DNA of 64,000 nt from Burkholderia sp. BCC1644 (GCF_902833225.1 NZ_CADFEI010000013.1:162877-226876); one strand, 5' to 3'. Shown: positions 54,387-63,792, counted from the stretch's first letter. Notes: generated from the sequence alone by a model not told the origin. Program-made: numbers and translations.

Positions 54387-54460
54387 GCCCTGCTTCTCCC
54401 TGTCCTTGTTTGATGCGGCGTGCCGCCCGCGCAACGGGTAATCCGACGCTCGCAGCGATC

Positions 54461-55489
54461 CTATTCCGCGTCCGTCGCGTCGCCGTCGATCGGCGTCGCC
54501 GCATCGCGCCGCTCCCCCATCGACTGGCGCCGCCAGTCGCCCGGCGTCATGCCCGCCCAGCGCGTAAACACGCGCCGAAACGCAGCCACCGACTGATAGC
54601 CGACATCGGACGACACGGCCTCGGCGCTGGCCGACGGCTGGCGCAATGCGTTCGCGGCAAGACTCATCCGGATGTCGGTCAGCAGGTCGGCGGCCGAGTG
54701 CCCGAGCTTCGACTGGAAATGACGCATGAAGGTCGCGCGCGACATGCTGCACAACCCGGCCAGCTCGGGCAGCGTCCACGGCCGCGCGGGATCGTCGAGC
54801 ATCGCGACGATCGCGGGCGCGAGGCGCGGATGGCCGGCCAGCGCAAGCAGGCCGGTCGGCGCCTGCCCCGTTTCGCTGATCGCGCGCAGCGCGAGCGCGA
54901 ACAGCGCCGCCGACAACGCGTTCAGGATCGCGAGGCCGCCGAGCTGCTGTTCGAGCGACTCGGCACGCATCAACTCCACGAGTGCCGTGAGCCGGGCGGT
55001 GACGGCCAGCGCATCGGGCATTCGGCTGTCCACCGCCGCACGCACGACGAGATCCGGCGGCAGGTGGCGCCGGATCAACCGGTCGTGCGGCGGCGCGACC
55101 ACGAAACGGCCGCACAGCATGTCGAGCCGCTCGCCGGTGCCCGCGTTCTCGCCGATGAGGACGTGACCGCCCGGCCGCTTGAAGGCCGGCACCGGCGGCA
55201 GCCCGCTGCCGTCGTGCAGCACGTGCGGCGAGCCGTGCGGAAACAGCACGATGTCGCCGCTGCCGAGTTCGCGCACGGCGCCGTCGTCGGGATTCTCGAG
55301 GATCGCGCGGCCGCGCAGCACGACGTGATACGGAATCTCACATGCGGGCGACCGCTCGTACGCGATCGCCCACGGCGCACCGAACGCGCAGCGGATCTCG
55401 AGCTTCCCCGTGACCGTGACGAGCGCCATGAAGCGGCTGAGCCAGTCGGATTCAAGCGTCATGTTGAGTGGTGAAGGCGAGCCGGTCAT
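54461..55489 (-). CDS. AraC family regulator with N-terminal cupin
   Basis: A 342-residue cupin-6/AraC protein. Sensor half includes GKLEIRCAFGAPW and HGSPHVLHDG; DNA-binding half includes LAGLCSMSRATFMRHFQSK and VSSDVGYQSVAAFRRVFTR. I use ATG 55489, while MTLESDWLSRF at 55462 is also a likely start; neither has a clear ribosome site. Upstream, in the 144-base gap to the divergent GNAT gene, promoters are expected. Target genes are not evident. Confidence 0.88.
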   Translation of the reverse strand: MTGSPSPLNMTLESDWLSRFMALVTVTGKLEIRCAFGAPWAIAYERSPACEIPYHVVLRGRAILENPDDGAVRELGSGDIVLFPHGSPHVLHDGSGLPPVPAFKRPGGHVLIGENAGTGERLDMLCGRFVVAPPHDRLIRRHLPPDLVVRAAVDSRMPDALAVTARLTALVELMRAESLEQQLGGLAILNALSAALFALALRAISETGQAPTGLLALAGHPRLAPAIVAMLDDPARPWTLPELAGLCSMSRATFMRHFQSKLGHSAADLLTDIRMSLAANALRQPSASAEAVSSDVGYQSVAAFRRVFTRWAGMTPGDWRRQSMGERRDAATPIDGDATDAE

Positions 55490-55633
55490 GCGGCACGTGC
55501 CGCACGTGATTGCGATTATCGCGCGGGAAGCGGGATCCCATCGTAATGCCGCCACCGTCGTTCAGGGCTTTTGATATGATTTCGGCGCTTTGACGGTCTG
55601 GCTGTTCTGTTCAACCCTGTTCCGGAAACCTCG

Positions 55634-56173
55634 ATGCCGCCTGTCTCTTCCCCGCCCGTTCTCGACACGCCCCGTCTCGTCCTCGAAGGCCATCCGCTCG
55701 GCGACTTCGACGCGCTCGCCGCGATGTGGGCCGAACCGGCTGTCGTCGCGCACATCTTCAACGGAGAGCCGTCCGCGCCGCGCGACTCGTGGATGCGCAT
55801 GCTCGCGTATCGCGGCCTGTGGCCGCTGCTCGGTTATGGCTACTGGGCCATTCGCGAGAAGGCATCGGGTCGTTATGTCGGCGATCTCGGCTTCGCGGAT
55901 TTCCACCGGAACATCGAGCCGTCGGTGCGCGGCGTGCCGGAAGCCGGCTGGGCGCTCGCAACCTGGGCGCACGGCAAGGGCTACGCGACCGAGGCGCTCG
56001 CGGCTGCGCTGGCGTGGCTCGACGGGCAGCAGCGATTCGAGCGCAGCGTGTGCCTGATCGCGCCGACGAATGTCGCGTCGATCCGCGTGGCGGAGAAAGC
56101 CGGTTATGGCGCGCCGGAACGCATCCGCTTCAACGACGCCGATTCGCTGCTGTTCTCGCGCAAAAGCCGATAG
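55634..56173 (+). CDS. GNAT family acetyltransferase, RimJ/RimL type
   Basis: A 179-residue acetyltransferase: TPRLVLEGHPLGDFDALAAM, YWAIREKASGRYVGDLGFAD, ATWAHGKGYATEALAAALAW with the acetyl-CoA loop, and APTNVASIRVAEKAGY. The pattern fits the RimJ/RimL-type GNATs that acetylate alanyl or other N-termini or small amines. Its substrate is unknown. Confidence 0.88.
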   Translation: MPPVSSPPVLDTPRLVLEGHPLGDFDALAAMWAEPAVVAHIFNGEPSAPRDSWMRMLAYRGLWPLLGYGYWAIREKASGRYVGDLGFADFHRNIEPSVRGVPEAGWALATWAHGKGYATEALAAALAWLDGQQRFERSVCLIAPTNVASIRVAEKAGYGAPERIRFNDADSLLFSRKSR

Positions 56174-56204
56174 GCGCGGGCGCCACGTCGACCCGGTGGC
56201 CGGG

Positions 56205-56426
56205 TCACTCCGCTACCGGTTCGTAGAAATGCTTGAAGAGGCCGTTTTCCATCGGCCAGCAGTTTCCGCATTCGTCGAGCAGGATCCAGTCGCCCGGCTT
56301 CACCGAGCGCCAGCCTTCGGGCGTCGCGACGGCCCAGATGCCGTGACGGCGCTCCACCCGGTCATGATCGCCGTCGGCGAACCATCGTGTTGCATCGACA
56401 TAACTGGTGCGTTTTCTGAATCTCAT
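56205..56426 (-). CDS. small protein of unknown function
   Basis: A 73-residue protein with WFADGDHDRVERRHGIWAV, VKPGDWILLDECGNCWPM and a YEP-type ending, a layout reminiscent of small phage-associated proteins with a PGDWI motif. I cannot assign a function. It converges with the GNAT gene and starts just before an unknown helical gene ends. Confidence 0.55.
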   Translation of the reverse strand: MRFRKRTSYVDATRWFADGDHDRVERRHGIWAVATPEGWRSVKPGDWILLDECGNCWPMENGLFKHFYEPVAE

Positions 56427-56449
56427 GCCACTCCCGAAGGAAGCGAATA

Positions 56450-56830
56450 TCAGCTTCGTGTTGCAGGGCGGGAATTGGGTCGGATGCCCGTGCGGGAAGC
56501 ACGGCGCGATGCTGCAGCGCCCACCCCGAGCGGCTGCTGTTTCGCCTTCAGCGCGTTCATCGCCGCGCGGGTTTCGTGCAACGCAATCCGGCTTTCGGCA
56601 ATGCGCACCTGCAACGTGTCGCGTGCGACAGCGGAGATCCGGACGTCGATCTCCTGCATGCGCCTGAGCGCCGCCAGCACCTCGTCCGGTGGTTCGGGCG
56701 CAAGCGCAGCCACGAACTTCAAACGCGCGTCGGCGGCCTGAACGGCCTCGCTCCAGTCGGCCCGCGCCACCGCGATTTCGATCGCGTTCGTGAGCGCATC
56801 GAGACGCTGGACGACTTGCAACGGCGTCAT
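56450..56830 (-). CDS. coiled-coil protein, possibly FliT-like
   Basis: A 126-residue helical protein: LQVVQRLDALTNAIEIAVAR, then an amphipathic stretch VLAALRRMQEIDVRISAVA and a further long helix to about residue 108, after which the sequence is basic and low in complexity. Size and helix pattern recall the flagellar chaperone FliT, but no flagellar genes are here and similarity is weak. The ATG at 56830 is taken as start. In 56831-57341 I see no gene. Confidence 0.45.
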   Translation of the reverse strand: MTPLQVVQRLDALTNAIEIAVARADWSEAVQAADARLKFVAALAPEPPDEVLAALRRMQEIDVRISAVARDTLQVRIAESRIALHETRAAMNALKAKQQPLGVGAAASRRASRTGIRPNSRPATRS

Positions 56831-57341
56831 TTCATCCCCCGTCAATGGCACGCGGCCCGTCTATCTGCCCGGCAGGTGCCGGCGCGCAATGCGGCCGGGA
56901 CACCAACGGAATCGCGGTCCATCATGCGCACGTGGCAGGTGCTGCAATTGTAGGGACGGATACCCGGCGATGTTGGTAATATTTTGTAATGATATGTCGA
57001 GTAACCTTGCCTGGCCTCGGTTCCGCCCATGCGGGCGACGTTTGGGGCAACGGATTTCCGCAAACGTTTTCGTCTGAAGGATGTCCGGTCGCGCATCCTC
57101 GCCGGCCCCGCGCCAGATATCGCGCCGCACCGTTTCGACCGGTCGCTCGCCGCCGCTCCGCCAGCCATTCACCGCTCCGCCAGGCAGCGGCGATTTCCAC
57201 ATCGATACGCTCACCGAACGAATCAGATTTCGTCACATTCCGCCGGAATGTTGCGCAGTACCATGCACGTCGCGTCGGCTACCACGCGTTCGGACTGGGC
57301 CTGACCGCTCGCCACTTTCCCGTTTTACCCCTCGTTCAGCG

Positions 57342-58052
57342 ATGCCCATCCGAATCCTCCTCGTCGAAGATGACGTCCCTCTGTCCGCGCTGATCGCCGA
57401 CTATCTGCGCAAGCATCATTACCAGGTGGATACGCTGTTCGACGGCGCCGGCGCTGCCGCGACGATCGTCGCGAGCCGCCCCGACGTGGTGCTGCTCGAC
57501 ATCAACCTGCCGGGTAAGGACGGATTCGAGATTTGCCGCGCGGCACGCACGCAATACGACGGCGTCGTCATCATGGTGACGGCCCGCGACGAGCCGTTCG
57601 ACGAGTTGCTCGGCCTGGAACTGGGCGCCGACGACTTTCTCCGCAAGCCGGTCGAGCCGCGCATCCTGCTCGCGCGGATCAAGGCGCAGTTGCGGCGGAC
57701 ACGCCCGCAGCCGGCCGACTGCGTGCCGGAGTCACCGCAGCGGTTCACCTTCGGCAAGTTCTCGATCGACCGCGCGGATCGCCGCGTCCACCTGCCCGAC
57801 GGCAGCGTACCGCGTCTGACGTCGACCGAATTCGACCTGCTGTGGGCCCTTGCATGCCGCGCCGGCGAAGTGGTCAGCCGCGCAGACCTGACGTTGCTGC
57901 TGCGCGGCATCGCGTTCGATGGCCTCGATCGCTCGATCGACGGCCGCATCTCGAAGCTGCGCCGCAAGTTGTGTGACGACGCGACCGAGCCGAAACGGAT
58001 CAAGACGATCCGCTCCAAGGGCTATCAGTTCAGCAAGCACGCGTGGGAATGA
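57342..58052 (+). CDS. OmpR family response regulator, RstA-like
   Basis: A 236-residue two-component regulator. Receiver domain: acidic pocket ED at 10-11, phosphorylation site D53 in LLDINLPGKDGFE, and K102 in LRKPVEPR. DNA-binding winged helix: LTSTEFDLLWALACRAGEVV and DGLDRSIDGRISKLRRKL, typical of RstA. No histidine kinase gene is adjacent, so it is an orphan in this window. The ATG at 57342 lacks a strong ribosome site. Confidence 0.9.
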   Translation: MPIRILLVEDDVPLSALIADYLRKHHYQVDTLFDGAGAAATIVASRPDVVLLDINLPGKDGFEICRAARTQYDGVVIMVTARDEPFDELLGLELGADDFLRKPVEPRILLARIKAQLRRTRPQPADCVPESPQRFTFGKFSIDRADRRVHLPDGSVPRLTSTEFDLLWALACRAGEVVSRADLTLLLRGIAFDGLDRSIDGRISKLRRKLCDDATEPKRIKTIRSKGYQFSKHAWE

Positions 58053-58085
58053 CGCGGCGCGGGTGCCGACGTGCGATGCTTCGGA

Positions 58086-58568
58086 TCACGTACCCTTCGT
58101 CTTCTCGTCCGGCGCGGCAACAGGCGACTGCGGATCGCGCGCGAGGCCTTGCGCGAACACCTTCAGGCCCTCGAGCAACGGCGTCAGCGCATCCCACAGC
58201 GCTTCGTCGTGCAGCAGCCGGTAAGCCCCGCGCACGCCGGGCGCGACGTGTTGGTGCTGCGACGGCTGCCACGCGCCGACATGATGCAGCGCGTCGGCGG
58301 CCGCGAACACGGCCTTGCCGAACTGTTCGGGCGGAATGCGCGACAGCGCAGTGAGCAGGACGGCAAGATTCTGCATCCCGCTTTGCATGCCCGGCTTGTC
58401 GAGCGCATCGACGAACGTGTCGGCCAGCCGCGCATTCGCGCTGACGACCTCGTTGGCGAAATGCAGGAAGCCGTGCCGGTGCAGGCTGCCGAGCAGGTGT
58501 TCGAGCGCGTCGTGCGCACTGGGCTCCGCGTGCGGAGCGGTCGGATCGGGGGGCTGGCGTTCGGTCAT
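58086..58568 (-). CDS. DUF1641-like helical protein
   Basis: A 160-residue protein, mainly helical: HDALEHLLGSLHRHGFLHFAN, GMQNLAVLLTALSRIPPEQ, VRGAYRLLHDEALWDALTPL. The arrangement matches DUF1641, a family sometimes next to formate dehydrogenase genes; none is here. The start at 58568 is chosen over a longer frame with unlikely sequence. It is convergent with the response regulator, 33 bases away. The region 58569-58931 holds two hairpins and no gene. Confidence 0.6.
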   Translation of the reverse strand: MTERQPPDPTAPHAEPSAHDALEHLLGSLHRHGFLHFANEVVSANARLADTFVDALDKPGMQSGMQNLAVLLTALSRIPPEQFGKAVFAAADALHHVGAWQPSQHQHVAPGVRGAYRLLHDEALWDALTPLLEGLKVFAQGLARDPQSPVAAPDEKTKGT

Positions 58569-58890
58569 CGGTGTTCTCCGGATGAGACGCTGCGTGGATG
58601 TCACGGCGACAGCCGTGCGCGCCGGATGCATGTCGTTCGGCTATCGACATGGCGCCGGCGACGGTCGCCGGGCGAGCGGGCCATGCAGCAATCCGCATGC
58701 CGTGCCCGGACGCCCGTCGTCGTCGCAATGCGACACAGGCTGCACCGACGCATAACGGCCACGCACCAGGCTTCGTCGATGCCCGACCCGATCAGCGTAC
58801 TCTCATCCCGCCTGACTTCGTCGACCTGACGGCACCGCTGGCCCGCAGGGATTGCAGGACACGAAATGGATGCCGGCCAAGAATGCGGAC

Positions 58891-58915
58891 GCGCACGGCC
58901 TGCTCCGCCGTGCGC
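58891..58915 (-). terminator. 9-bp hairpin after the tannase gene
   Basis: GCGCACGGC and GCCGTGCGC form a perfect 9-bp stem with a 7-base loop, 16 bases beyond the tannase stop. No T-tract follows on the minus strand, so termination strength is uncertain. A separate stem (CACGGC/GCCGTG) lies at 58603-58618. Confidence 0.5.
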
Positions 58916-58931
58916 ATCCGGTCGCCCGCCG

Positions 58932-60788
58932 TTACTTGCACGAATAGTTCGCCGCGTCCTTGATCGACCCCGAACCGTTGTACGTCGCCTTCGTCGGATA
59001 CATGCAGACGGGCTGGCTCGCGCTGCCGTCCGCCGACGTCAGCTTGATGCTGGCCGGCGCGTTGCCGTTCTCGACCCAGTTGACCAGCTGCGCGTACAGG
59101 TCCTGGCGGTCGGCATGCGGCAACGGCAGCGTACTGGCCGTTTGCGCCGGGCCGGCCGTGCCGTTGACACCGCCATAGCCGCTGCAATGCCCCATGCCCG
59201 GAACCAGGAACAGCCGGTCGAACTGCTGCACCGCGGGAATGCCGCCCATCCGGCTCGCCACGCGTTCGTAGTAGTTGATGCTGCCCGACGGCGTGATCAG
59301 CGGATCGGCCAGGCCGTGGTAATGCAGCACCTTCGCACCGCTCTTCACGAGCCCCGACAGGTCCGGGTTGTCGGTATTGATGTTGCCGAACGACGGCTGC
59401 AGCGCGATCCCCTGGTCGTAGGCGTTCGCGAGACCGGCATAGCCCAGGCCCTTCCACTTGTTCGCGCCGTTCCCGGTCGCGTTCGTGAAGTTGGTGCCCG
59501 CGATCGTCGGATCCTGCAGCTCCAGCGCGACCAGGTCGGTCGAGATGCTGAACGGCGACGCGCCGGCCAGCGCACCGGTCAGCGTGCCGCGCATCAGGCC
59601 GAACCACAGCTGGTTGCTGGCGAGCGACGTGGCCGTGCCGATGTCGGCCGCGGGGCTCGGCACCGAACCGTCGCGCGTCATCCCGTACCAGGTCTTGTTC
59701 ATGGCCGTCGCCTGGGCGGCCGTCACGCACGCGGCCGTCGTGTTCGTGCCGGTGACGGCGCCGATCTTCACGCCCGAGCACAGCACGGTCGCGTCCTGGG
59801 TCGGATCGTAACGACACTGGGCCGGGTCCATCAGGTAACCGAGATGCTGGCCGCCGACCGAATCGCACGCGCTGACCGCCGCCCCCGACAGCAGCGACTG
59901 CTGCGCATCGGTCAGCATCGCGCCGCCGAGATCGCTTTGCGCGACGACCTGCGGATACAGCTCGCCCGTGATGAACTTCGACCAGTTGAAGGCAGGCGCG
60001 CCGTTCAGGTAGCCGTCGTAGTCGGACGGGTTGTTCTGCACCTCGTTGTAGCCCTGCCGGCCGCCCGTCGAACAGCCGTCCCAGTACGCATACTTCTGCG
60101 GCGTCGCGTAGTACGCGGCGACCAGCGCCTTCGTCTTGAGCGCCAGTTCGTGCAGGCTGCGCTGCGCGAAGTCGTTCCACAGCGCCGTGTTGATCGTGCC
60201 GTCCGGATTCATCGCGAACGAACCGTTCGGCACGGCATGCCCGGTATCCGTCGTGCCGACCACCGCGCCCTCGGCGGCCGCGATCGCCGCCGCGCCCGGC
60301 ACGCCGCCGGCGCTCGCGACCTGCGTCGGGTCGTCATACGCGCCGCCTTGCCAGCCGCCGCCACCGAGGTTGTGGATCCGGTGATTCCAGTTCGCCGGCG
60401 CAGGCAGCCAGATCTCCATGCCGATGCCGGCCGACGTCGACGGCGCACCTGCCGGCCCCGCGTGACCGGGGCCCACGTTCAGCTTGACGAGACACAGGTC
60501 GCTGCCGGCAACCGGCGTCGCGGACGTGGCGGCCGATGCCGTCAACACCAGCGGATCGCCGGCCTTGAACGACTTCACGGCGATCACCGAGGTGTTCGCG
60601 TCCGGCGCGAAGCGCGCCTTCATCGTGTCGTTGCATTCCAGCGCGACGGACGTCGTGCCGCTTCCCGACGCCTCCACGTCGTGATCGTTACAGCCGGACA
60701 ACGCCAGCGTTCCTATCGCGGACGCGACCGCCAACGCACCCACACGCCATGCACCGCGACCGCCGTTGCCGCTTGTCGTCGAATTCAT
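58932..60788 (-). CDS. tannase/feruloyl esterase family lipoprotein
   Basis: A 618-residue secreted esterase. Lipobox LALSGC places the lipidated cysteine at 33, so it is likely membrane-anchored. The tannase family catalytic set is visible: C239-S240 in DGCSTGGRQG, D495 in GLADPLI and H534-C535 in GMGHCSGYGG, the CS-D-HC pattern in which a disulfide links the serine and histidine neighbourhoods. It should hydrolyse gallate or hydroxycinnamate esters. GGAGG precedes the ATG. It follows the porin gene by 51 bases in one operon. Confidence 0.9.
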   Translation of the reverse strand: MNSTTSGNGGRGAWRVGALAVASAIGTLALSGCNDHDVEASGSGTTSVALECNDTMKARFAPDANTSVIAVKSFKAGDPLVLTASAATSATPVAGSDLCLVKLNVGPGHAGPAGAPSTSAGIGMEIWLPAPANWNHRIHNLGGGGWQGGAYDDPTQVASAGGVPGAAAIAAAEGAVVGTTDTGHAVPNGSFAMNPDGTINTALWNDFAQRSLHELALKTKALVAAYYATPQKYAYWDGCSTGGRQGYNEVQNNPSDYDGYLNGAPAFNWSKFITGELYPQVVAQSDLGGAMLTDAQQSLLSGAAVSACDSVGGQHLGYLMDPAQCRYDPTQDATVLCSGVKIGAVTGTNTTAACVTAAQATAMNKTWYGMTRDGSVPSPAADIGTATSLASNQLWFGLMRGTLTGALAGASPFSISTDLVALELQDPTIAGTNFTNATGNGANKWKGLGYAGLANAYDQGIALQPSFGNINTDNPDLSGLVKSGAKVLHYHGLADPLITPSGSINYYERVASRMGGIPAVQQFDRLFLVPGMGHCSGYGGVNGTAGPAQTASTLPLPHADRQDLYAQLVNWVENGNAPASIKLTSADGSASQPVCMYPTKATYNGSGSIKDAANYSCK

Positions 60789-60839
60789 ATTGCCCCTCCG
60801 TCTTCTCTCGAGTTATTTGCGTTGATGAAAGCGATCCGC

Positions 60840-61976
60840 TCAGAACATGTGCCGGATGCCGGCCATCACGCCGACCTGGTTTTGCCCCGGTGCGGGCGTC
60901 GTGCCGCCCCCGCCCGCGCTGATCGTGAACGCGGCGTGCGCGCTGTTGGCGAGGTACGCGCCTTGCAGGTAGACGGCCGTCTGCTTCGACAGGAAGTAGG
61001 TGCCGCGCAACGCGCCGAGCGTCGCGCGCGCATCCTGGCCCGATACGTTGACGTGATAGATGCCGCCGTCGACGAGGAAAGCCGGCGTCACGTAGTAGTT
61101 CGCGGTGAGGTAGAACAGGTTCGAATGCACGTTCGGGCCGCCCGACGAATCGGTGTCGACCCAGCGGCCGATCCAGCCGCCGCCGATCTTCACGCCGAAC
61201 GCGTTGACGTAGCCGTTGACCTGCGCGCGATCGTCCTTGTCGCCGTTCGACGTCAGCGGCATCGGCTTGACGCCGTCGAAGAAGTTCGCGGCCGCCGTCG
61301 CGCCGCCGCCGCGTTGCTCTTCATACGAAGCGGCCGCGCCGAACGACGTCGAATCGTATTTGAGCATCGCCGACCACAGCCGGCACACGGTCGTTTCGCC
61401 GGGCGTCGGCCCCGCGCATGTGCCTTGCCCCGGCGAGTTGCCGGTCCCGGCCGAATCGCGGCCGAACGAATACATCGCGCCGGCCGTCAGGCCGCCGAAC
61501 TTGCCGCGCCATGCCACTGCGTTGTCGGCGCGGCCGTTCGGGATATACGCGTCGAGGGACGGCAAGCCGTAGATGTTCGGGCCGAGCAGGTCGGCATCGA
61601 GTACCGCGTAATACGTCATCGTGTACTGGCGGCCGAACGACAGCGTGCCGTACGGGCTTTCGATCCCCACCCAGCTTTGCCGGCCGAACAGCCGACCGCC
61701 TTGCCCCATCGTGCCGCTGCCGACGTTGAAGCCGCTCTCCAGCGCGAATACGGCCTTGTAGCCAGCACCGAGATCCTCCGACCCGCGCAGCCCCCAGCGC
61801 GACGGCAATTCGCCGGTGACGGACGGCATCCGGACGATGCCCTTGCCTTCTGCGTTGGCGTGCGACACATACTCGACGCCCGTATCGATGACGCCGTACA
61901 GCGTCACGCTGCTTTGCGCAAAACCGGCCGTCGTGAATCCGAGCAAAGCTCCGCCTACGAGATGCTGAAATCTCAT
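60840..61976 (-). CDS. Gram-negative trimeric porin
   Basis: A 378-residue outer-membrane porin with a signal peptide (GGALLGFTTAGFAQ), then SSVTLYGVIDTGVEYVSHA, SRWGLRGSEDLGAGYKAVF, GRLFGRQSWVGIE and a C-terminal phenylalanine after GVMAGIRHM. It is upstream gene of the tannase operon and probably admits the ester substrates or their products. Divergent from a BenM/CatM-like regulator. Confidence 0.93.
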   Translation of the reverse strand: MRFQHLVGGALLGFTTAGFAQSSVTLYGVIDTGVEYVSHANAEGKGIVRMPSVTGELPSRWGLRGSEDLGAGYKAVFALESGFNVGSGTMGQGGRLFGRQSWVGIESPYGTLSFGRQYTMTYYAVLDADLLGPNIYGLPSLDAYIPNGRADNAVAWRGKFGGLTAGAMYSFGRDSAGTGNSPGQGTCAGPTPGETTVCRLWSAMLKYDSTSFGAAASYEEQRGGGATAAANFFDGVKPMPLTSNGDKDDRAQVNGYVNAFGVKIGGGWIGRWVDTDSSGGPNVHSNLFYLTANYYVTPAFLVDGGIYHVNVSGQDARATLGALRGTYFLSKQTAVYLQGAYLANSAHAAFTISAGGGGTTPAPGQNQVGVMAGIRHMF

Positions 61977-62020
61977 TCCGTCTCCAAATGTTGATATGGG
62001 TATTTCTTGTTGATTCGGGC

Positions 62021-62032
62021 TACTGATCAGTA
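62021..62032. promoter_or_regulatory. 12-bp palindrome TACTGATCAGTA upstream of the porin
   Basis: A perfect 12-base palindrome, extended by GG/CC with one mismatch, 45 bases upstream of the porin start. It could be an operator in the porin promoter or a transcript hairpin. The bound factor is unknown. Confidence 0.4.
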
Positions 62033-62248
62033 ACCGGGCGTTTCGGAAGAAAAAGACCGAGCCGGATCATCGCGTGACGACAGTCGGGCATCGACGCGCG
62101 TTCGCTCGACTCGCCGCGGGCTTCCGGCCAAAGGGGATGTGATCGGGGGCGTCTCCTTGTTGCATTGTTCCGTTCGGCTTTGCAACCTGTTTGCGGCGAT
62201 AGTAGCGACCGCAAAATGACCAGTCCAACACCGAATGGGTATCGGTTC

Positions 62249-62263
62249 ATATCTGCGAGGTAT
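62249..62263. promoter_or_regulatory. BenM/CatM-like operator ATAT-N7-GTAT
   Basis: ATAT, seven bases, then GTAT. The published BenM/CatM recognition sequence is ATAC-N7-GTAT, so this differs at one base. It sits in the 465-base divergent gap between the porin and a gene encoding a BenM/CatM-type regulator, where such a site is expected. Confidence 0.55.
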
Positions 62264-62441
62264 GCATCGCCATGCCGCCCTCCTTTGGTGCATCGATTGC
62301 GGCCATGCATCAAAAATCGATCTGCAAACCGAATTGATTTTTACGAAAATCCGGTCACGCGATCGCCGTCTCTGCCTTAGAATCGACACAACCATTCGCG
62401 CCTCGCGCCCTCTTCCCCCTCCCCACTCGACCGCACCGAAC

Positions 62442-63380
62442 ATGGAGCTACGCCATCTGCGCTATTTCGTCGCCGTCGCGGAAGAGCGCAGCTTCACGCG
62501 TGCCGCACAAAGGCTTCACATCGCTCAGCCGCCGTTGAGCCGGCAGATCCAGCAACTCGAACAGCTGCTCGGCGCGTTGCTGTTCGAGCGTGAATCGCGC
62601 CCGCTGAAGCTCACCGAGACCGGCCGCTTCTTTCACCAGCATGCGGTGCAGTTGCTCGCTCAAACAGCCGAACTCGAATCGATGACGCGCCGCGTCGGCA
62701 AGATCGAGCGCAGTCTTTCGGTCGGCTTCGTCGGCTCGACGCTGTACGGGATGCTGCCGAAAGTGATTCGCCGCTATCGCCAGCTGCATGCGGAAGTCGA
62801 GCTGAGCCTGCACGAGATGTCGACGATGGACCAGATCAAGGCGCTCAAGGAAGGCCGTATCGACGTGGGCTTCGGGCGCATTCGCCTCAACGACCCGAGC
62901 GTGCGCCGCGTCGTGCTGCGCGAGGAGCCGATGATCGCGGCGCTGCCGCTCGGCCACCGGCTGTGCGCAACGAACGCGCCGCTGTCGCTGCACGACCTGC
63001 TCGGCGACACGCTGATCGTGTTTCCGAAGGCGCCGCGCCCGAGTTATGCGGACCAGGTGCTCGCCGCGTTCCATGACCGCGCGATCAAGCCCGCACGCGT
63101 GCTGGAGACGCGCGAGCTGCAGGTGGCGCTCGGTCTCGTCGCGGCCGGCGAAGGGGTGTCGATCGTGCCGAAGAGCGTGTACGGGCTGAAGCGCGACGAC
63201 GTGTCCTACCAGGAACTCGACGACGCGCGGCTCGTGTCGCCGATCATCATGAGCATGCGCATGCTCGACGAATCCGACGACATCGAACGCATGCCGCGGC
63301 TCATCTACGACCTGTACGACGAACACGGGATGGTGTACCTGCCTCCGGCGTCGCAGGACCGCTCGGAAACCGGACCGTGA
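62442..63380 (+). CDS. BenM/CatM-like LysR family regulator
   Basis: A 312-residue LTTR that reads strongly like CatM/BenM: MELRHLRYFVAVAEERSFT, LHIAQPPLSRQIQQLEQLLG, then VGFVGSTLYGMLPKVIRRYR, ALKEGRIDVGFGRI and LALGLVAAGEGVSIVPKS-type residues in the effector domain. BenM/CatM respond to cis,cis-muconate and benzoate. Here, divergent from a porin-tannase operon, it likely responds to an aromatic acid released from esters. Effector is inference. Confidence 0.88.
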   Translation: MELRHLRYFVAVAEERSFTRAAQRLHIAQPPLSRQIQQLEQLLGALLFERESRPLKLTETGRFFHQHAVQLLAQTAELESMTRRVGKIERSLSVGFVGSTLYGMLPKVIRRYRQLHAEVELSLHEMSTMDQIKALKEGRIDVGFGRIRLNDPSVRRVVLREEPMIAALPLGHRLCATNAPLSLHDLLGDTLIVFPKAPRPSYADQVLAAFHDRAIKPARVLETRELQVALGLVAAGEGVSIVPKSVYGLKRDDVSYQELDDARLVSPIIMSMRMLDESDDIERMPRLIYDLYDEHGMVYLPPASQDRSETGP

Positions 63381-63393
63381 TGCAACGTCGCGG

Positions 63394-63792
63394 TCAGTCC
63401 GGCAGCACGGCCACCGCCTTGATCTCGACGATGTAACCGGGCGAACCGCCCAGCATGTGCGCGCCGACCGCCGTCCATGCCGGCTTCGGATGCGCACCGA
63501 GATAGCGGTCGCGTACCTGCATGAACAGCGGCAGGTCGCGCATGTCGGTATGGAACGTCGTCAGGTCGACCACGTCGTTGAACGACGCGCCACCCGCCTC
63601 CAGCACCTGCTTCAGGTTCTCGAACGCCTGCACGATCTGTGCTTCGCGGCCCTCGACCAGTTGCATCGCCGCATCGCGGCCGATCTGGCCGGACACGTAC
63701 AGCGTATCGCCGACCCGCAGGCCCGGCGCGTAGCCGATTTTCTCGTACACCGCTTCCATTCCGGCCGGAACGATGGCTTTGCGATCACGCAT
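63394..63792 (-). CDS. RidA family protein
   Basis: A 132-residue YjgF/RidA protein, expected to hydrolyse reactive enamines/imines or act as a metabolic chaperone. Seen: AVYEKIGYAPGLRVGDTLYVSGQIG and the closing GAHMLGGSPGYIVEIKAVAVL (each spans under 30 residues; core AHMLGG..Y.VEI). The usual catalytic arginine region (R in the C-terminal CVEV/I motif) is IVEI here, with no arginine at the classic position, so it may belong to a non-hydrolase subgroup. Convergent with the LysR gene. Confidence 0.85.
   Translation of the reverse strand: MRDRKAIVPAGMEAVYEKIGYAPGLRVGDTLYVSGQIGRDAAMQLVEGREAQIVQAFENLKQVLEAGGASFNDVVDLTTFHTDMRDLPLFMQVRDRYLGAHPKPAWTAVGAHMLGGSPGYIVEIKAVAVLPD

Noticed and set aside
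58866..61994. Very long open frame on the plus strand (over 1000 codons)
   Set aside because: It lies antisense to the tannase and porin genes; the translation is Arg/Ala-rich with no domain and arises from GC-biased codons.
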